Shown here piece after piece: positions 10,578 through 22,000 of a stretch of 64,000 bases of DNA. The position numbers and the translations under genes were made by a program. Source of the stretch: Fragilaria crotonensis. Lineage: Eukaryota > Bacillariophyta > Fragilariophyceae > Fragilariales > Fragilariaceae. The DNA is taken from contig JAKSYS010000027.1 of the NCBI GenBank assembly GCA_022925895.1, positions 124,001 through 188,000 of the forward strand. Direction: 5' to 3'. A model generated the notes under the pieces. That model did not search any database. It worked only from the letters and a program-made list of their open reading frames with translations, and was not told where the DNA came from. Numbering within the stretch: the stretch's first letter is position 1; every line of letters starts with the position of its first letter.

Positions 10578-11297
10578 TCTGCGACCCAAGAGGATGATGG
10601 CAAGGGTATGCTTGTGCTAGATCGTTAATCCTTTCGTCTGTAGTAGTGCAGAAGTACCTCCGACCTCTGACTGCTCATCACAGGCTTGCAGAATTGGATG
10701 TTTTCCGCACATGCTCATCCGTCGACACATCAACACGCATCAGTCAAGGCCAGTGTCGAGGCGAAAACAACCTTCGTGCGTGGAGCTGCCACCTGCCATC
10801 ACAGCACCTGTGTGCTTCTGACGTGTGACGTTTGACGGACAATCACCAGCTCGCTCAATATTATCTCTGATTTCGAGACCTCGCACATCAAATATCAACT
10901 TGACCATGTCTCTTGTCGCCATTCAACTACTACCTGTAGTACCCGGTACATTGTAGCTTTGCAGGAGTTGAACACTTCAGGATAGGCTAGAGCCGATTGA
11001 TTAGCCAAATACTAGTATTAGTACCCGGACATGACAGCGGAAACTGAAGACTACTGTAGTACACTACTAGGAAGTGCCAACAAAACCGAGTCAGTTTTCC
11101 TAGGTTGGTTGGGAAAGGTGCGATATTGATGGATCGCAGTCGACATTGGTACCAGTTCAAGCGTGGAGACAACAGAAAAGTGAGTTCGCACCTAACTGCT
11201 TTGCAGAATGCAGAACTGTTGCCAAAGCATGGATACCAATCTGAAGTGAACCTACGCACCTCCACGTAAGCCATACAAGTGCTTTTGGAGATGTCCT
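10578..11297. other. Intergenic region between HisRS and GPI
   Basis: 720 bp with a GTAC/TACTAG-rich patch at 10925-11070. It contains the HisRS promoter and the GPI 3' flank. No gene was recognised. Confidence 0.6.
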
Positions 11298-13154
11298 TTA
11301 CTTTCCATGAGCAAGGTACGCCTCCAACAAGGAACTTGTGGAACTATTGAATCCTTGCACTGACGCAAATGTAGTTCGTGAAGCTGTGAGCTGGGCGCGC
11401 ACTTGCATGGCAAGTACTTTACCCAACTCCACTCCCCACTGATCAAAGCTGTTGATGCCCCATATAAAACCTTGCACTGCCGTTCGGTGCTCGTAGAGCG
11501 CTAGTAGCTGGCCAACGGCAAACGCATCCAGTTTTGTCATGAGGATGGACGACGAAGGCCTATTGCCAGAGAAGACCATATGAGCACGCAGTTCTTCGGG
11601 AACGCCTTCCTGTACAAGATCAGCCATAGTCTTTCCGTAGGCCAAGGCATCTGGTTGAGCAAAGAAGTTTGACATGAGTTCATCATGATTCGAGACGGGC
11701 TCTCCAGACATGTCGACTGGTTGTTGGGATTCCATAAATCCAATAAAGTCAGCTGGAACGACGCGTCCTTGGTGCATGAGTTGGTAAAAGCTGTGCTGAC
11801 CATTGGTTCCAGGCTCTCCAAAGTTGATTTCACCACTCGGGTGCATTAATGGCGTCCCATCGAGCGCGACGCGCTTGCCGTTACTTTCCATATCAACTTG
11901 TTGAATGTGAGCTGGAAAGCGCTTCAAGGCCTGGGAATATGGCAGTAATGCCCGTACACCGTAGCCAAGAAATGTCGAGTTCCATACTCCAAGCAAGCCA
12001 AGCAACACGGGGATGTTGTCTCGAAGCGGACTCTTGAAGAAGTGCTCATCCAGATTATGAGCTCCATTCAGGAACTCTTCCATGACAGCATACGAATAGT
12101 GCAGCGACAAGGGAACCAAGCCCACAGCAGAGGAAACTGAAAAGCGACCGCCGACCCAATCCCAAATCCCAAAGACGCGAGGTTCAGGGATGCCGAATTC
12201 TCGACATGCCTGAATGTTGGTGCTCACCGCTACCATATGCTTGGCGACGATGTCAGCATCGCTTATCCCTTCGCCTCGCAAGCTGTGAAGAAGCCATTTG
12301 CGCACGGTCCGCGCATTCAGCATGGTTTCGGCAGTAGTGAACGTTTTGCTCACCACAATGACCAATGTTTCTTCGGGGTCGAGATCTTGAGTCGTGACGT
12401 GAAAATCGACAGGATCAACATTGGCCAGAAATCGCAAAATTCTACCCTCGGATGTTTGCAGACCACGAGCATCAGCACGCAAGGCTTCCATGACAAACTC
12501 CGGACCGAGAGAACTGCCTCCGATCCCAATCGAAATAACGTTCTTCAGTACCTTTCCGGTGACGCCGGTGTATTCTCCCGTACGAATCTTCTCACTAAAA
12601 TCAGCAATCCGTGACCGCACTGCATGAACCTCAGCCAAGATCTTGACACCATCTGGATTTTGATAATAATCGTAGTCCTTGGGCATTCGTAGGACATGAT
12701 GGAGGACAGCTCGATCCTCCGATGAATTAATTCGTACTCCTGATTGCATCTCGGCACGACGTTCGGTAAATCCAACGGCATCGGCCAAATCAAAGAGGAG
12801 TTCCATGGTTTCTCCAGTGACTTGTTGACGACTGTAATCCAAAATCATTTTTCGACCGCCTTCTGACTGATGGACTGCTATGAGTCCCGCACACCTAGCC
12901 GAATCGTTACACAGACTTCGCAAATGCAACTTGTCATCGGTCCGAAAGCTATCTGCCGCTGCCTGGAGCGCATCCGACTGAGGAACGTCGGTGCACTTGA
13001 GTGTCCACCCTCGATGCATCGTTTTTGGTTTAAGATCTTCGTTGTGACGACAGGAAGCAGTACCAGTAGTTGTTGGAGAATCAGGAGCGGTAACAGTAGC
13101 CGACGAAGAATTGATGAGAAGGAAGAAAGTTAAACCCAATGGCAATACTTTCAT
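11298..13154 (-). CDS. GPI: Glucose-6-phosphate isomerase with predicted signal peptide
   Basis: Converts glucose-6-phosphate to fructose-6-phosphate. The ATG at 13154 gives 618 aa, about 60 more than cytosolic GPIs. The protein opens with a clear hydrophobic signal ([18 protein letters not shown]) followed by a Thr/Ser/Pro-rich stretch without an aromatic residue at the likely cleavage site, so the usual plastid ASAF motif is absent. The SIS-domain enzyme follows, with signature segments '[15 protein letters not shown]', '[15 protein letters not shown]', '[18 protein letters not shown]' (catalytic Glu/His region) and '[13 protein letters not shown]' near the end. Secretory entry is inferred from the leader; final location (periplastidic space, plastid or ER) is open. 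The FCF2 gene starts divergently 443 bp upstream. Confidence 0.92.
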   Translation of the reverse strand: MKVLPLGLTFFLLINSSSATVTAPDSPTTTGTASCRHNEDLKPKTMHRGWTLKCTDVPQSDALQAAADSFRTDDKLHLRSLCNDSARCAGLIAVHQSEGGRKMILDYSRQQVTGETMELLFDLADAVGFTERRAEMQSGVRINSSEDRAVLHHVLRMPKDYDYYQNPDGVKILAEVHAVRSRIADFSEKIRTGEYTGVTGKVLKNVISIGIGGSSLGPEFVMEALRADARGLQTSEGRILRFLANVDPVDFHVTTQDLDPEETLVIVVSKTFTTAETMLNARTVRKWLLHSLRGEGISDADIVAKHMVAVSTNIQACREFGIPEPRVFGIWDWVGGRFSVSSAVGLVPLSLHYSYAVMEEFLNGAHNLDEHFFKSPLRDNIPVLLGLLGVWNSTFLGYGVRALLPYSQALKRFPAHIQQVDMESNGKRVALDGTPLMHPSGEINFGEPGTNGQHSFYQLMHQGRVVPADFIGFMESQQPVDMSGEPVSNHDELMSNFFAQPDALAYGKTMADLVQEGVPEELRAHMVFSGNRPSSSILMTKLDAFAVGQLLALYEHRTAVQGFIWGINSFDQWGVELGKVLAMQVRAQLTASRTTFASVQGFNSSTSSLLEAYLAHGK

Positions 13155-13597
13155 CACTTCTAGAAATGTCTTGTTGCAGAAAGGTCCTCGTGAGCCGATT
13201 CTGATCGTACGCGTCTACTGCCTCGTTTCTCTTTGGCCTCGATAGCCCGTCGTTCTCGTGCTTGATACTTGACAAAGATATGAATATTGCATATATGGCA
13301 CAGATGTGGAGATTTCGGCGTTCACGGAGATCCGATCATACTGTACACTGTACAGTAAAACTGTACACAAACCAGCACGACGGAGTCCGGAGTCCGGAGT
13401 ATATGATAGTATGCGACAGTGTACTTGGTTCGTGCAGTACTGGATCGACGGTACTGGTACCACAGTACTTGTACAATCGAGAAGTGAAGGACTCGGAATT
13501 TTCGATTGGAGGAATGTTCCTTTGGTTTTCTGTGTTTCCAAAGGCGCCGACACAACCACCACCCAATGCTTCACGACAACAGAAACAAAATTTGACA
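13155..13597. promoter_or_regulatory. Shared divergent promoter region of GPI and FCF2
   Basis: A 443-bp spacer between two divergent start codons. It contains a near-perfect palindrome, TACTGTACACTGTACAGTA (about 13338-13356), and further GTAC repeats to 13480. Promoters for both genes must lie here; no TATA box was convincing. Confidence 0.4.
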
Positions 13598-14407
13598 ATG
13601 GCAATATCAGGAGCGGCAAATCGACGAATGACGCGAAATAACAAGGAGGGGGAGGAGACGGGGAACCAGATTGCCAACGAAGCCTTGCAAGAAAGCCCCG
13701 CCCTCCCACTAGTAGAAAAGTCACCTCAAACCGAAAAATTGGATAAGAAACCTGTCAACTCCACGGTGACGACGAAGCCTCCCAAAGCCCATTCCAAAGA
13801 AATAGGGAACAGTCTCACGGCACTGATTCCTGGTTACGTTGCTCCCCTAGAACTAGACACTTCATCCCTGAACCCTTACAGGGCCACTCTTTCAGAGTTA
13901 ACTCGAAAGGCAGAACGCACTGACGCATCCACCAAGAAATTTGTTCTCCCGCAATCGAACGCCAAGGTGACAACAAACTTCATGCCTTCCAATTATGCCG
14001 CCTACTCGTTCAAATTGGGAAAGAAAAAGTCTCCTGATCTCTCGGCCGGAAAGGGATGGTTCGGAATGATGAGCTGCGAGATCACCGACCAGGTCAAGGC
14101 GGACCTGCAGGTCATTCGTAACCGAACATACTTGAATCCAAAAAAGTTTTACAAAAAGGCGGATGCCTTTGGTTCCTCCCATCTTCAGATTGGAACAGTC
14201 ATTGAAGGTAGTGCTGAATTCTATTCGTCGCGATTGACCAATAAGGAGAGACGCACGACCCTGACGCAAGAGATCATGGCCGATCCAGAGATTGCGTCCT
14301 ACGCCAAACGGAAGTTCACAACGATACAACAGCACAAGCAAGCAACAACAGCGTCATTTCACAGTCATAAACGAAAGGTCGCAAAGAAGGCAAAACGGGG
14401 ATTTTAA
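13598..14407 (+). CDS. FCF2: Fcf2-domain pre-rRNA processing protein
   Basis: The C-terminal half matches the Fcf2 domain (DNTTIP2/TdIF2 in animals), a nucleolar factor needed for early 18S pre-rRNA cleavage in the SSU processome. Diagnostic segments are 'GKGWFGMMSCEITDQVK', 'NRTYLNPKKFYKKAD', 'FQIG'-like 'LQIGTVIEGSAEFYSSRLT' and 'NKERRTTLTQEIMAD', followed by a basic tail (KRKVAKKAKRGF). The N-terminal part is Lys/Glu/Pro-rich and probably disordered. The open frame extends upstream to 13262 through GTAC-repeat DNA; the ATG at 13598 (269 aa) is chosen because the protein becomes compositionally normal there. Confidence 0.88.
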   Translation: MAISGAANRRMTRNNKEGEETGNQIANEALQESPALPLVEKSPQTEKLDKKPVNSTVTTKPPKAHSKEIGNSLTALIPGYVAPLELDTSSLNPYRATLSELTRKAERTDASTKKFVLPQSNAKVTTNFMPSNYAAYSFKLGKKKSPDLSAGKGWFGMMSCEITDQVKADLQVIRNRTYLNPKKFYKKADAFGSSHLQIGTVIEGSAEFYSSRLTNKERRTTLTQEIMADPEIASYAKRKFTTIQQHKQATTASFHSHKRKVAKKAKRGF

Positions 14408-15011
14408 CCTGGAGTGAGGTTTTGGCAACCTTGGGTCAGTTTCAGGCGCCTGATGCCACACACCGCCGTTAGCATCCATGAATGCATGTGTCCACTGCTT
14501 TCTCATCAGTCATCATGTCATCATGGATCTGGTCGGCACTGTTGACTATGGCCAGAGAAGGTTGCTTGGTGGCGACCAGTAGTAGCTTGAAGTGCACCCG
14601 GTATTGTTCTGTCTCCGGTACTTGTAGGGAGTGCTGTAGTGCTCTTCTAGCATTATTGGATTACCACTATACTAGTAGTACCGCGCAGTATGTTTTTGTA
14701 CTGTAGCAACAACAGAATCGAGTAGTGATGTAGACTCCTAATGGGATCTACTCGAGAGGCAGATGGTGTTATGTCCGATAGGACGAGATGCTTGACGTAT
14801 CAGCCGGTTCAAGTTGGGACATCAGCATCCATGTCCTGTGTGGAAGCAACATTATTTCGAACTGCGACGCTGTTTTGCAGGATCAAACGAGAAGTATATC
14901 CTTGTCGTATGCAAGGGGATGCGAAGTCAGAACGAACCCACAATGTTCACCAAGTCGACCATTGCTGGATCAAACAGCATACAGCCTATGATCGACGCCA
15001 AGGGTCAAGTA
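14408..15011. other. Convergent intergenic region
   Basis: 600 bp between FCF2 and the convergent oxygenase-like gene. GTAC/TACTAGTA-rich at 14580-14710. Small open frames at 14740-15200 lack domains and partly overlap the neighbouring gene's end. Confidence 0.55.
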
Positions 15012-15992
15012 TCATTTAAGGGAGGTCGCCTTCAACATTCCTTCAAGCTCGGCTATCCTTTCGTGAGCATTGACGAGCTCAGAACGGAGTGTTGCAGTCA
15101 TGATACGATAATTGCACGCGGCATGCGCTTTGTCCGTCGCCGCCTTTATAGACTGGGACGCAGCGATGGAAAGTGGTTCGCTAGTACGCTGCGACCTTAG
15201 CACCTCGGACAGGCTACCCGACGTGGCACCACCTGCGGACTGACGACAGAAAGTGCCGACATTGCAAATGTAATTTCGAAACGCATCATTGAAAACGCCG
15301 TCAATGCGAATGGAGTAACACGCTTCAATAATTGGATCGATGGAATGTGTGTGATGGTCGTCAAACCAGAGACAAATGCCTTCGCCCTCCGATTTCTTGT
15401 CATCAACATAACATTTGGTACCACATGCATCTCGGATGAAAAATTCTTTCCGAGGTCCGACCCCGGTCCTAATCCACACAAACTCGGAAACCAAATCATC
15501 GAATTTGTGATCCACGTGTTCGGCACCTCGATCTCCCGCTTGCGACAGAACAATCGTAACTTTCCCTGTCGACTCAAAGAATGGAAGTCGGTCGACAAAG
15601 GCTACCAACTCGGGAAGTCGCGCAGCATTGTCATTGTGACGCCAATATTCCGCCGATCCACGGTTGGCACGACATTCAAAGAATCCGAAGCCTGCAGGCC
15701 AATCGATGTTCTCGCCGTGGCCGGTACGAGTTTGAAGATCGATGGAATCGGCATGCCTGCGACCAGCAGCAGCGAATTCTGTGAAAGCAAAGTCAAAGAG
15801 ATTTTGAGCAGCAAGGTAGACACCAAGTTCATGCAATTCACCAAACGCTATGAAGTGAGTCAAATCAGTATAGGGACATGGTGCCGCGGCTTTGTCAACA
15901 GGTGCTTTCTTCACTGTGGCGTGCACCTCATCAATTGTCGGAGCACTCCATACAGTGAACTTGTTCGTTTGGGTTATGAAGAGGCTTGACAT
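15012..15992 (-). CDS. Probable 2-oxoglutarate/Fe(II) oxygenase-like protein
   Basis: A 326-aa intronless protein of uncertain family. Spacing of candidate metal ligands suggests a double-stranded beta-helix hydroxylase of the aspartyl/asparaginyl type: H159-x-D161 in 'AEHVDHKFDD', a distal His in 'DDHHTHSID' (H214/H216), and R229 in 'YSIRIDG' as possible 2-oxoglutarate anchor. A preceding 'WRHNDNAARLPELVAFVDRL' fits the start of such a core. There is no signal peptide; the last 35 residues form a likely coiled coil (LRSELVNAHERIAELEGML). Substrate unknown. The gene is divergent from the OPA3-like gene. Confidence 0.5.
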   Translation of the reverse strand: MSSLFITQTNKFTVWSAPTIDEVHATVKKAPVDKAAAPCPYTDLTHFIAFGELHELGVYLAAQNLFDFAFTEFAAAGRRHADSIDLQTRTGHGENIDWPAGFGFFECRANRGSAEYWRHNDNAARLPELVAFVDRLPFFESTGKVTIVLSQAGDRGAEHVDHKFDDLVSEFVWIRTGVGPRKEFFIRDACGTKCYVDDKKSEGEGICLWFDDHHTHSIDPIIEACYSIRIDGVFNDAFRNYICNVGTFCRQSAGGATSGSLSEVLRSQRTSEPLSIAASQSIKAATDKAHAACNYRIMTATLRSELVNAHERIAELEGMLKATSLK

Positions 15993-16626
15993 AGCAAATG
16001 GCAGTTGTCATTTGTCATGGCTTATAGCGGGTAGATGAATCACTGGCTCTGAACAGACTTGAATAGAACCTCTATCTGACGATCTGTTGAGTACCATATG
16101 CCAAGTGTGACCGCTTGGACACCGCTTCACAAACTCGTCATTTCGAAGATATGTGACGGCGCATTTGATTTTCTGCAAAACCGTGATAAATCATGAACGC
16201 AGACAATTTGATGATCTACTGTGCTCCGGTACTGGTACTACCATGCGCCGGGTCTGCTCCTGCTGTAAACCGCAATTTGCCCGACCATCGGCACGGTACT
16301 TGTACTTGTATCCCGACTCGCGACTCGCGACTTTCAAGCGAGAACGCGAGAACCCAGTATAGTAGATCCGACCCTACACACTACACACTACACAATACCT
16401 GTACACTGTACAGGCATGACTTCTGTAGGCATATACTCGTTGATGAGTATTTAAAAGCAGTATAGTGACGAGTGACGGATGTGCTTACAACGACAGAGCT
16501 CATACCAATACACTATACCGGTGCATTGTTCTGAAACACTCATCAAACGTTCCAGTGAACTCCATCACATTCATTTACATTCCTTTCCTCCTCCATTCAT
16601 CAGACGAATCTGCTTCAGCATCAAGC
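15993..16626. other. Divergent promoter region, GTAC-rich
   Basis: 634 bp between divergent starts. Bases 16205-16420 carry many GTAC and CACTACACA-type repeats. The open frame running into the OPA3-like gene from 16465 is treated as 5' UTR. Confidence 0.5.
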
Positions 16627-17208
16627 ATGGCTCACGCCCTTCCCCTCGCGAAATTGGGGAGTTTGCTCATGAAAACATTGGCCAAACCTCTCTCAAAACA
16701 AGTCAAACATCATTTCACAAATTACCAACTGGGACAACAAATTCTGGAAGGCATCGGCCAAGGAACTCACAATCTTACCTCGCGCATGACAATTTGGAGT
16801 TCTGGATATCGAGTACGATCCATCACGCCTCTCGAACGCCAAGAAGCCATCAAACAGGGCGCTGACTTTATCGGTGAAACCTTTGTCGTCGTTGTCAGTG
16901 CTGGACTTTTGATTTGGGAATACAATCGTTCCAACGAATCAGCCAAGGCAAAAGATGAAGCAAAGCAAGCAGTTGCCAAGGCAGAGCGCGACGCCCTGCA
17001 GCAGAAACTTATTACGCTGGATGTTCGGCTCAAGGCTCTGGAGGAAGTCGTCAAGGCAAACCAAGCAAGTATTTTGCATGCTGCGGGCTTGGGCGGGAAG
17101 CAATACCAAGCGCCCAAAAATACTGTAAAGATTCGAGACGATGATGACGACGATGATGATACGAATGAAACAGAGAACAAACGCGGCTGGTGGCGATTGG
17201 GATTTTAA
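16627..17208 (+). CDS. OPA3-like protein
   Basis: A 193-aa protein with the OPA3 family layout: 'ALPLAKLGSLLMKTLAKPLSKQVK' at the N-terminus, a central 'RVRSITPLERQEAIKQGADFIGETFVVVVSAGLLIWEY' block (GAE-F-GE then a hydrophobic helix), and a C-terminal coiled coil (about 105-150). OPA3 proteins associate with mitochondrial membranes and affect mitochondrial shape; the N-terminal basic helix fits this. The tail has an unusual run of eight Asp residues before a Trp-rich end (GWWRLGF). The ATG at 16627 matches the family start; an in-frame upstream ATG would add 54 unrelated residues. Confidence 0.85.
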   Translation: MAHALPLAKLGSLLMKTLAKPLSKQVKHHFTNYQLGQQILEGIGQGTHNLTSRMTIWSSGYRVRSITPLERQEAIKQGADFIGETFVVVVSAGLLIWEYNRSNESAKAKDEAKQAVAKAERDALQQKLITLDVRLKALEEVVKANQASILHAAGLGGKQYQAPKNTVKIRDDDDDDDDTNETENKRGWWRLGF

Positions 17209-17302
17209 TGTTAACCAGCGCCTACCTTGACTTCGCGTGATATTGTGTGGAAGTTACAAATTGTGGCTTCAGACACTCTTTGTAGACAAGTCATAAAATG
17301 GT

Positions 17303-18133
17303 TTATGAACTCTTGCTGGAACCCTTGTCCCGTCTCGTTGCGAGCTTGAAAACGACTGAGGTCAGGACGATTATGATTATAGCCGCCAATGCAATCATAT
17401 CGTGGCCATCTTCGGACTCCTGCACTTTGCCTCGAAGGGTCTGGAATGTCGTTCGGAGCTGTTCCTGCATATCACCGGCTGTAGCTTGGTTATACTGGCC
17501 ATCAGGTATTGACCACTGCTTCTCCACGTTTCTCTTGTCGTCCGTCGACTCGCTGTTGCTACTTAATTTGTTCCAACCATCCGTCCTCCGTTTCACTTTA
17601 CAATTTAAAAACTTGTCACTAAGTGGGAAGTTCTCCTCCATGTACGAACTCCCACTACGAATCTTCGCTTGCACTGGTCCGTCTCCCCATGGATACTTAA
17701 TGCCGGCATAAGAATGCAGCTTCTGAATACGTTCCATCCCCTCAATGACAGTTCCGACTGGAGTTTCCCACTTTCGCGTACCCAACGACTTGGATCGGCC
17801 GTAGGAGATAAACAGCTGCGACGTCCGAGAGTTATTTCCCGATCCCGCAAAGCTGACCGTCCCCTCCTCAAAAGGTATTACCGGATCATGTTGTGGGTCA
17901 TCTGGAATCGACTTTTGGGCAAATTGCTTCAATTCCACGTCTGTCGTATAAGAGATGCCGAATTGGACAAGGAATTTGGGAACAACTCGGTAAAAGTGAC
18001 TCCCATCGTAAAAGCCGCGGTCAAAGAGCTCGACGGCCCTGTCATAGCCGATTGGTGACCAGGATCGGTGCAGTTCCATTGTGAAATCACCCTTTGAGGT
18101 GCCACATTTAATGATGGCGGTCTCGTTCGACAT
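17303..18133 (-). CDS. Tail-anchored cyclophilin-like protein (copy A)
   Basis: 276 aa. Residues 1-180 form a divergent cyclophilin fold: 'GDFTMELHRSWSPIGYDRAVELFDRGFYDGSHFYRV', 'GTVSFAGSGNNSRTSQLFISYG' and 'PVGTVIEGMERIQKLHSY'. Of the human CypA catalytic set, the Arg of 'FYRV', the following Phe and Gln (PKFLVQFG) and the Phe of 'QLFISYG' remain. The loop with the catalytic His is replaced by 'GTRKWETPVG', so peptidyl-prolyl isomerase activity is doubtful. A charged linker leads to one transmembrane helix (about 245-262) and a basic Ser-rich tail, predicting a tail-anchored protein with the fold in the cytosol. A close paralogue lies at 24913-25737 beyond the ABC transporter. Confidence 0.85.
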   Translation of the reverse strand: MSNETAIIKCGTSKGDFTMELHRSWSPIGYDRAVELFDRGFYDGSHFYRVVPKFLVQFGISYTTDVELKQFAQKSIPDDPQHDPVIPFEEGTVSFAGSGNNSRTSQLFISYGRSKSLGTRKWETPVGTVIEGMERIQKLHSYAGIKYPWGDGPVQAKIRSGSSYMEENFPLSDKFLNCKVKRRTDGWNKLSSNSESTDDKRNVEKQWSIPDGQYNQATAGDMQEQLRTTFQTLRGKVQESEDGHDMIALAAIIIIVLTSVVFKLATRRDKGSSKSS

Positions 18134-19002
18134 GGCTATTTCTGCAGGAAAGACGTACCTGGTAGCTTTGTGAAGGCAATATGCATGTGCAACGGTACAG
18201 TACGTTCCATCAGTTTTTCAAAAAATTGAAACGCTGACAGATCCTGAAGGCAGCGCGAACACACGCATTCAAGAAGGAAAATATCACGATCCTGACTTAG
18301 AAGACCGCTGCAGTACAGTACTCGAGTAGGTCCCTACCGGTATCATGATAGAGACGGGGCTCATCCTCCGTTGAACACCTACAGAACACATCCAGTCAAC
18401 TACATGTAATTATCTTAGGTGTAATCGCAATGATGCCCGACTTCCCGAGGGTGTTCTCTTCCATCATCTTCACAATGTGTGGATGGATGTATAGTTTCGA
18501 TCAATCGAGCGACATTGTGAAATTCCATTGACAAGTGGAGTAACCATGGATTATGGGGGGGGGGACTTGGGTGCAGCACTTGAGCTCCGGCTATTCGACC
18601 ACCTCCGATGTCGTGCTAGAACAAGGCGATGTGCAACAATTTACTCTTACTGGAATGCTCTACTAGTACCAGTCGTGCTGTTTCTGCACCTACACGATCA
18701 TACCCCAGTCGTCCGTCGGCCAAGTCCTTCACACTGCATGCCATGCCGTGTACACCGCAGATCACGCCGCCAATAGTCCTCTCGGCACGAGTTTGTGTAA
18801 TCGAGACTCGATATGAAATCAATACGATTGGATTTCTGTCGTGTTACATCACAATTTGACAAAATCTAACTTCTTGTGAGTGTTTGTGGACGGCTCAACC
18901 CGAAATTCGCATTTCGTTTATCAGACCATATTCTGGATTGTTGGATCTCAACTTCTAATACAGGACCGCGCGAGAGAGAGAAGGAGAGTACCGTGATAAA
19001 CG
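18134..19002. other. Divergent promoter region of cyclophilin copy A and ABC transporter
   Basis: 870 bp with a nine-G run near 18557 and a short GTAC patch at 18310-18330. A purine run GAGAGAGAGAAGGAGAG sits just before the transporter's start. No gene was recognised. Confidence 0.55.
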
Positions 19003-22000
19003 ATGCCAGGTACACCAAGTGGTGTCAACGATACTGCGACCGCCAATGAAAGGAAAGGAGAGAAAGTGAAGTCTCTTGCCTCGATCTGGGATGTTTATTC
19101 ATTCGGCGGGGGCAAGTTCTGGTTGGTGGCCTGTGGGCTCGCTTGCTCCGCCGTTACAGGGTGTGTATTTCCAGCCATGGTATTTGTTTATGCCAACGCG
19201 TTCCAAACGATCGGTGGGTCGAGTTCTCAAACGGAGTTTTTAGATGGCGCTCGCGGTGTCGCATACAGTATGATGGTGTTGGGGTAAGTAATATGCGCTT
19301 TGGGACGCCGGTAGAGCAGCCAGCCCCATGAACTTGTTGCTAACACTTTCATAATGGCAGTGGTATTGCCTCTGTCTTCATGACTGCCCAGACAACTCTC
19401 CTTGAGTCTGCAGCTGGGATCATGACACGTGACATGAAGCGGAAATGGTTTCGAGCACTTTTGAGGCAAGACATGGCTTTCTACGATATCGGAGATGTAT
19501 CGGGTACAGCAGCTCTCATTACAAGCAACGGTCACAAATATAGAAAGTATGTTGTTCCGCTAATCGCATTCCTTGCCTGCTTTGATGGTGCACTTACTCA
19601 GTCTTTGTTCTCAGAGGAACCGGCCGCAAAATGGGTGAAATGGTACAGTTCACTTTCACCTTGATTGGAGGAGTAGCATACGCGTTCTATTCCTCTTGGC
19701 AGGCCACCTTGATAACTCTCACTGTCATACCTTTCATGACTTTGAGCGCATTCTGTCTCATTAAAGTGACGACAACTCAGAGTGCTCGGGCCAGCAAGAG
19801 TTACGCAGAAGCCGGCGGCATTGTGTACAACACAGTCTCCGCAATTCGGACAATTCTTTCGTTGAATGCGGTCCAAAACATGATCACAAAGTACACAGCC
19901 GCCACACAGAAGACTCTCGATGAAGCTGCTGGCTTGGCTACTTGGATTGGTTTGGCTAACGGAGCCATGATGGGATCATTCTTGCTCTCATACTGTGCGA
20001 TTGCATTGTACGGCTCCTTTCTTCTTTATGATGCTGTCAGAGGTAGTGGTTGTGATCCAAGTGGCACTGTACCTGGCGCCACCTCTTGTGTTCCTCGTGG
20101 GGCTGAGGTGTTCGGTGCTTTGATGGGAATGACGATGGCGGCCGGCGTCCTCCCGCAAGTGTCTGTTTCGGTTGAAGCCATTAACGGGGCTCGCGCGGCG
20201 TGCTTCCCAGCCGTTGCCACAATGAAGCGCGAAGTCGGATCTGATGACCTCGACGACACAGACAGAGAAAATGACGCTCGTCGTCCTTGTGAGCGCGCCC
20301 CACTTCCAAAGTACGCAATTGACTCATTGTCTGAACAAGGCTTAAAGCCAGCCTCTGTCGAGGGAGTACTTGTCTTTGACAATATCGATTTTTCATATCC
20401 AACTCGCTCAGAAACTAAAGTGTTCCGTGGACTCTCGCTGCAAATAGCTCCTGGGACGACGGTGGCGATAGTTGGGGCATCTGGAAGTGGAAAGAGTACC
20501 ATCGTGCAACTCATTGAACGCTTCTACGATCCAACATCTGGATCTCTGACCTTAGATGGAAACGATTTGAGGACGCTGAATGTCAAGTGGTTGAGGAGTC
20601 AGATTGGGCTGGTTGGACAAGAGCCAGCGCTTTTTGCACGTAGCATTCGCGAGAACATTCTGTACGGGAAACCAGATGCAACCCAAGAGGAAATTGAGAG
20701 TGCTGCACGTAATGCGTACTGCCACCATTTCATCTCAGCATTCCCTGATGGATACGACACTCAGGTAGGCGATAAAGGTACGTCAATGCTGCAAATCCAA
20801 ATCGGAATGTGCTTCTGCTTCGAATTTTCTCAACATCATGAATGTATGGCAAAGGTGCGCAACTCTCGGGTGGACAGAAGCAGAGAATTGCGATTGCTCG
20901 AGTCTTAATCAGGCAGCCAAAAATTCTTGTGCTGGACGAAGCAACCTCTGCCTTGGATAGTGAGTCAGAAGGGATCGTCCAAGGCGCCTTGGATAGGCTT
21001 CTGCAATCAAGCGAGAGGACGACAATTGTCATTGCTCACAGGCTGTCAACCGTAAAAAATGCTGACGTGATTTGCGTCGTGCATGACAGCCAAGTTGCGG
21101 AAAAAGGAACTCATGATCAACTGGTTGCAAAAAAGGGTCACTACAGTGCACTTGTAGAAGCACAAAAACGAAGGAAGACAGCAAGCGGTAACGAAATAGA
21201 TTCCAACCTTCCCGTTTTTTCAGAAAGCATGGACGTTCCGGAGACTGCTGTTAGCACTATCGTTGCCGACGGAGAGCGTCCAGTTCTGATGCGATTCAGG
21301 GATGTACATTTCTGTTACCCTTCCCGTCCAGAAAACAAGGTGTTCAGAGGCTTAAATTTGACAATCTTTGATGGCGAGACGCTCGCGCTTGTTGGACCTA
21401 GTGGTCATGGTGAGTAACAAGCCCGAGATGTAGATACATCGATGTGTGTGTTCTATGAGTCACTGACCTTCATCACATCTGATAGGCAAGAGTACCGTCA
21501 TTCAACTCATCGAACGTTTCTACGACCCTAATCGTGGTGTGGTTGAAATGCATGGAACCGACTTGAAGGATGTTAATGTCGCGTATCTGAGGAACAAAGT
21601 AGGCTTGGTTAGTCAAGAACCCACTTTGTTCGACGCATCGATCGCGGACAACATTCGTTACGGAAAACCTGACGCGACGCAGGCAGAAGTCGAAGAAGCA
21701 GCAAGGAGGGCGAACATGCACGACTCAATCATGGACTTTCCTGAAAAGTATGAGACATCAGTCGGCGTTGGCGGAATTCAGATGTCTGGTGGCCAGAAGC
21801 AAAGGATTGCAATCGCCCGTGCCCTGATAAAGAAACCCGACATCCTGCTCCTAGATGAAGCAACTTCAGCTCTTGATACAGCTAACGAGAAGGTGGTTCA
21901 AGCGGCTCTCGATGAGATAATGCATTCCAAGGCCCAAACGACGGTGGTCATTGCACATAGGTAAGGCATTCTTGCCGCAAGGTTGAACCCTTCAATTCGA

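Noticed and set aside
13262-13597. N-terminal extension of the FCF2 reading frame
   Set aside because: The extra 112 codons are translated GTAC-repeat DNA; the downstream ATG gives a normal Fcf2 protein.
14741-15200. Overlapping plus-strand open frames before and across the end of the oxygenase-like gene
   Set aside because: Three overlapping frames without motifs; part is antisense to the gene at 15012-15992.
16465-16626. N-terminal extension of the OPA3-like frame
   Set aside because: The family starts with the basic helix encoded from 16627; the extension has no similarity.
18555-18566. Nine-G run as a possible G-quadruplex
   Set aside because: A single G run without neighbouring G tracts does not meet the usual four-tract pattern.
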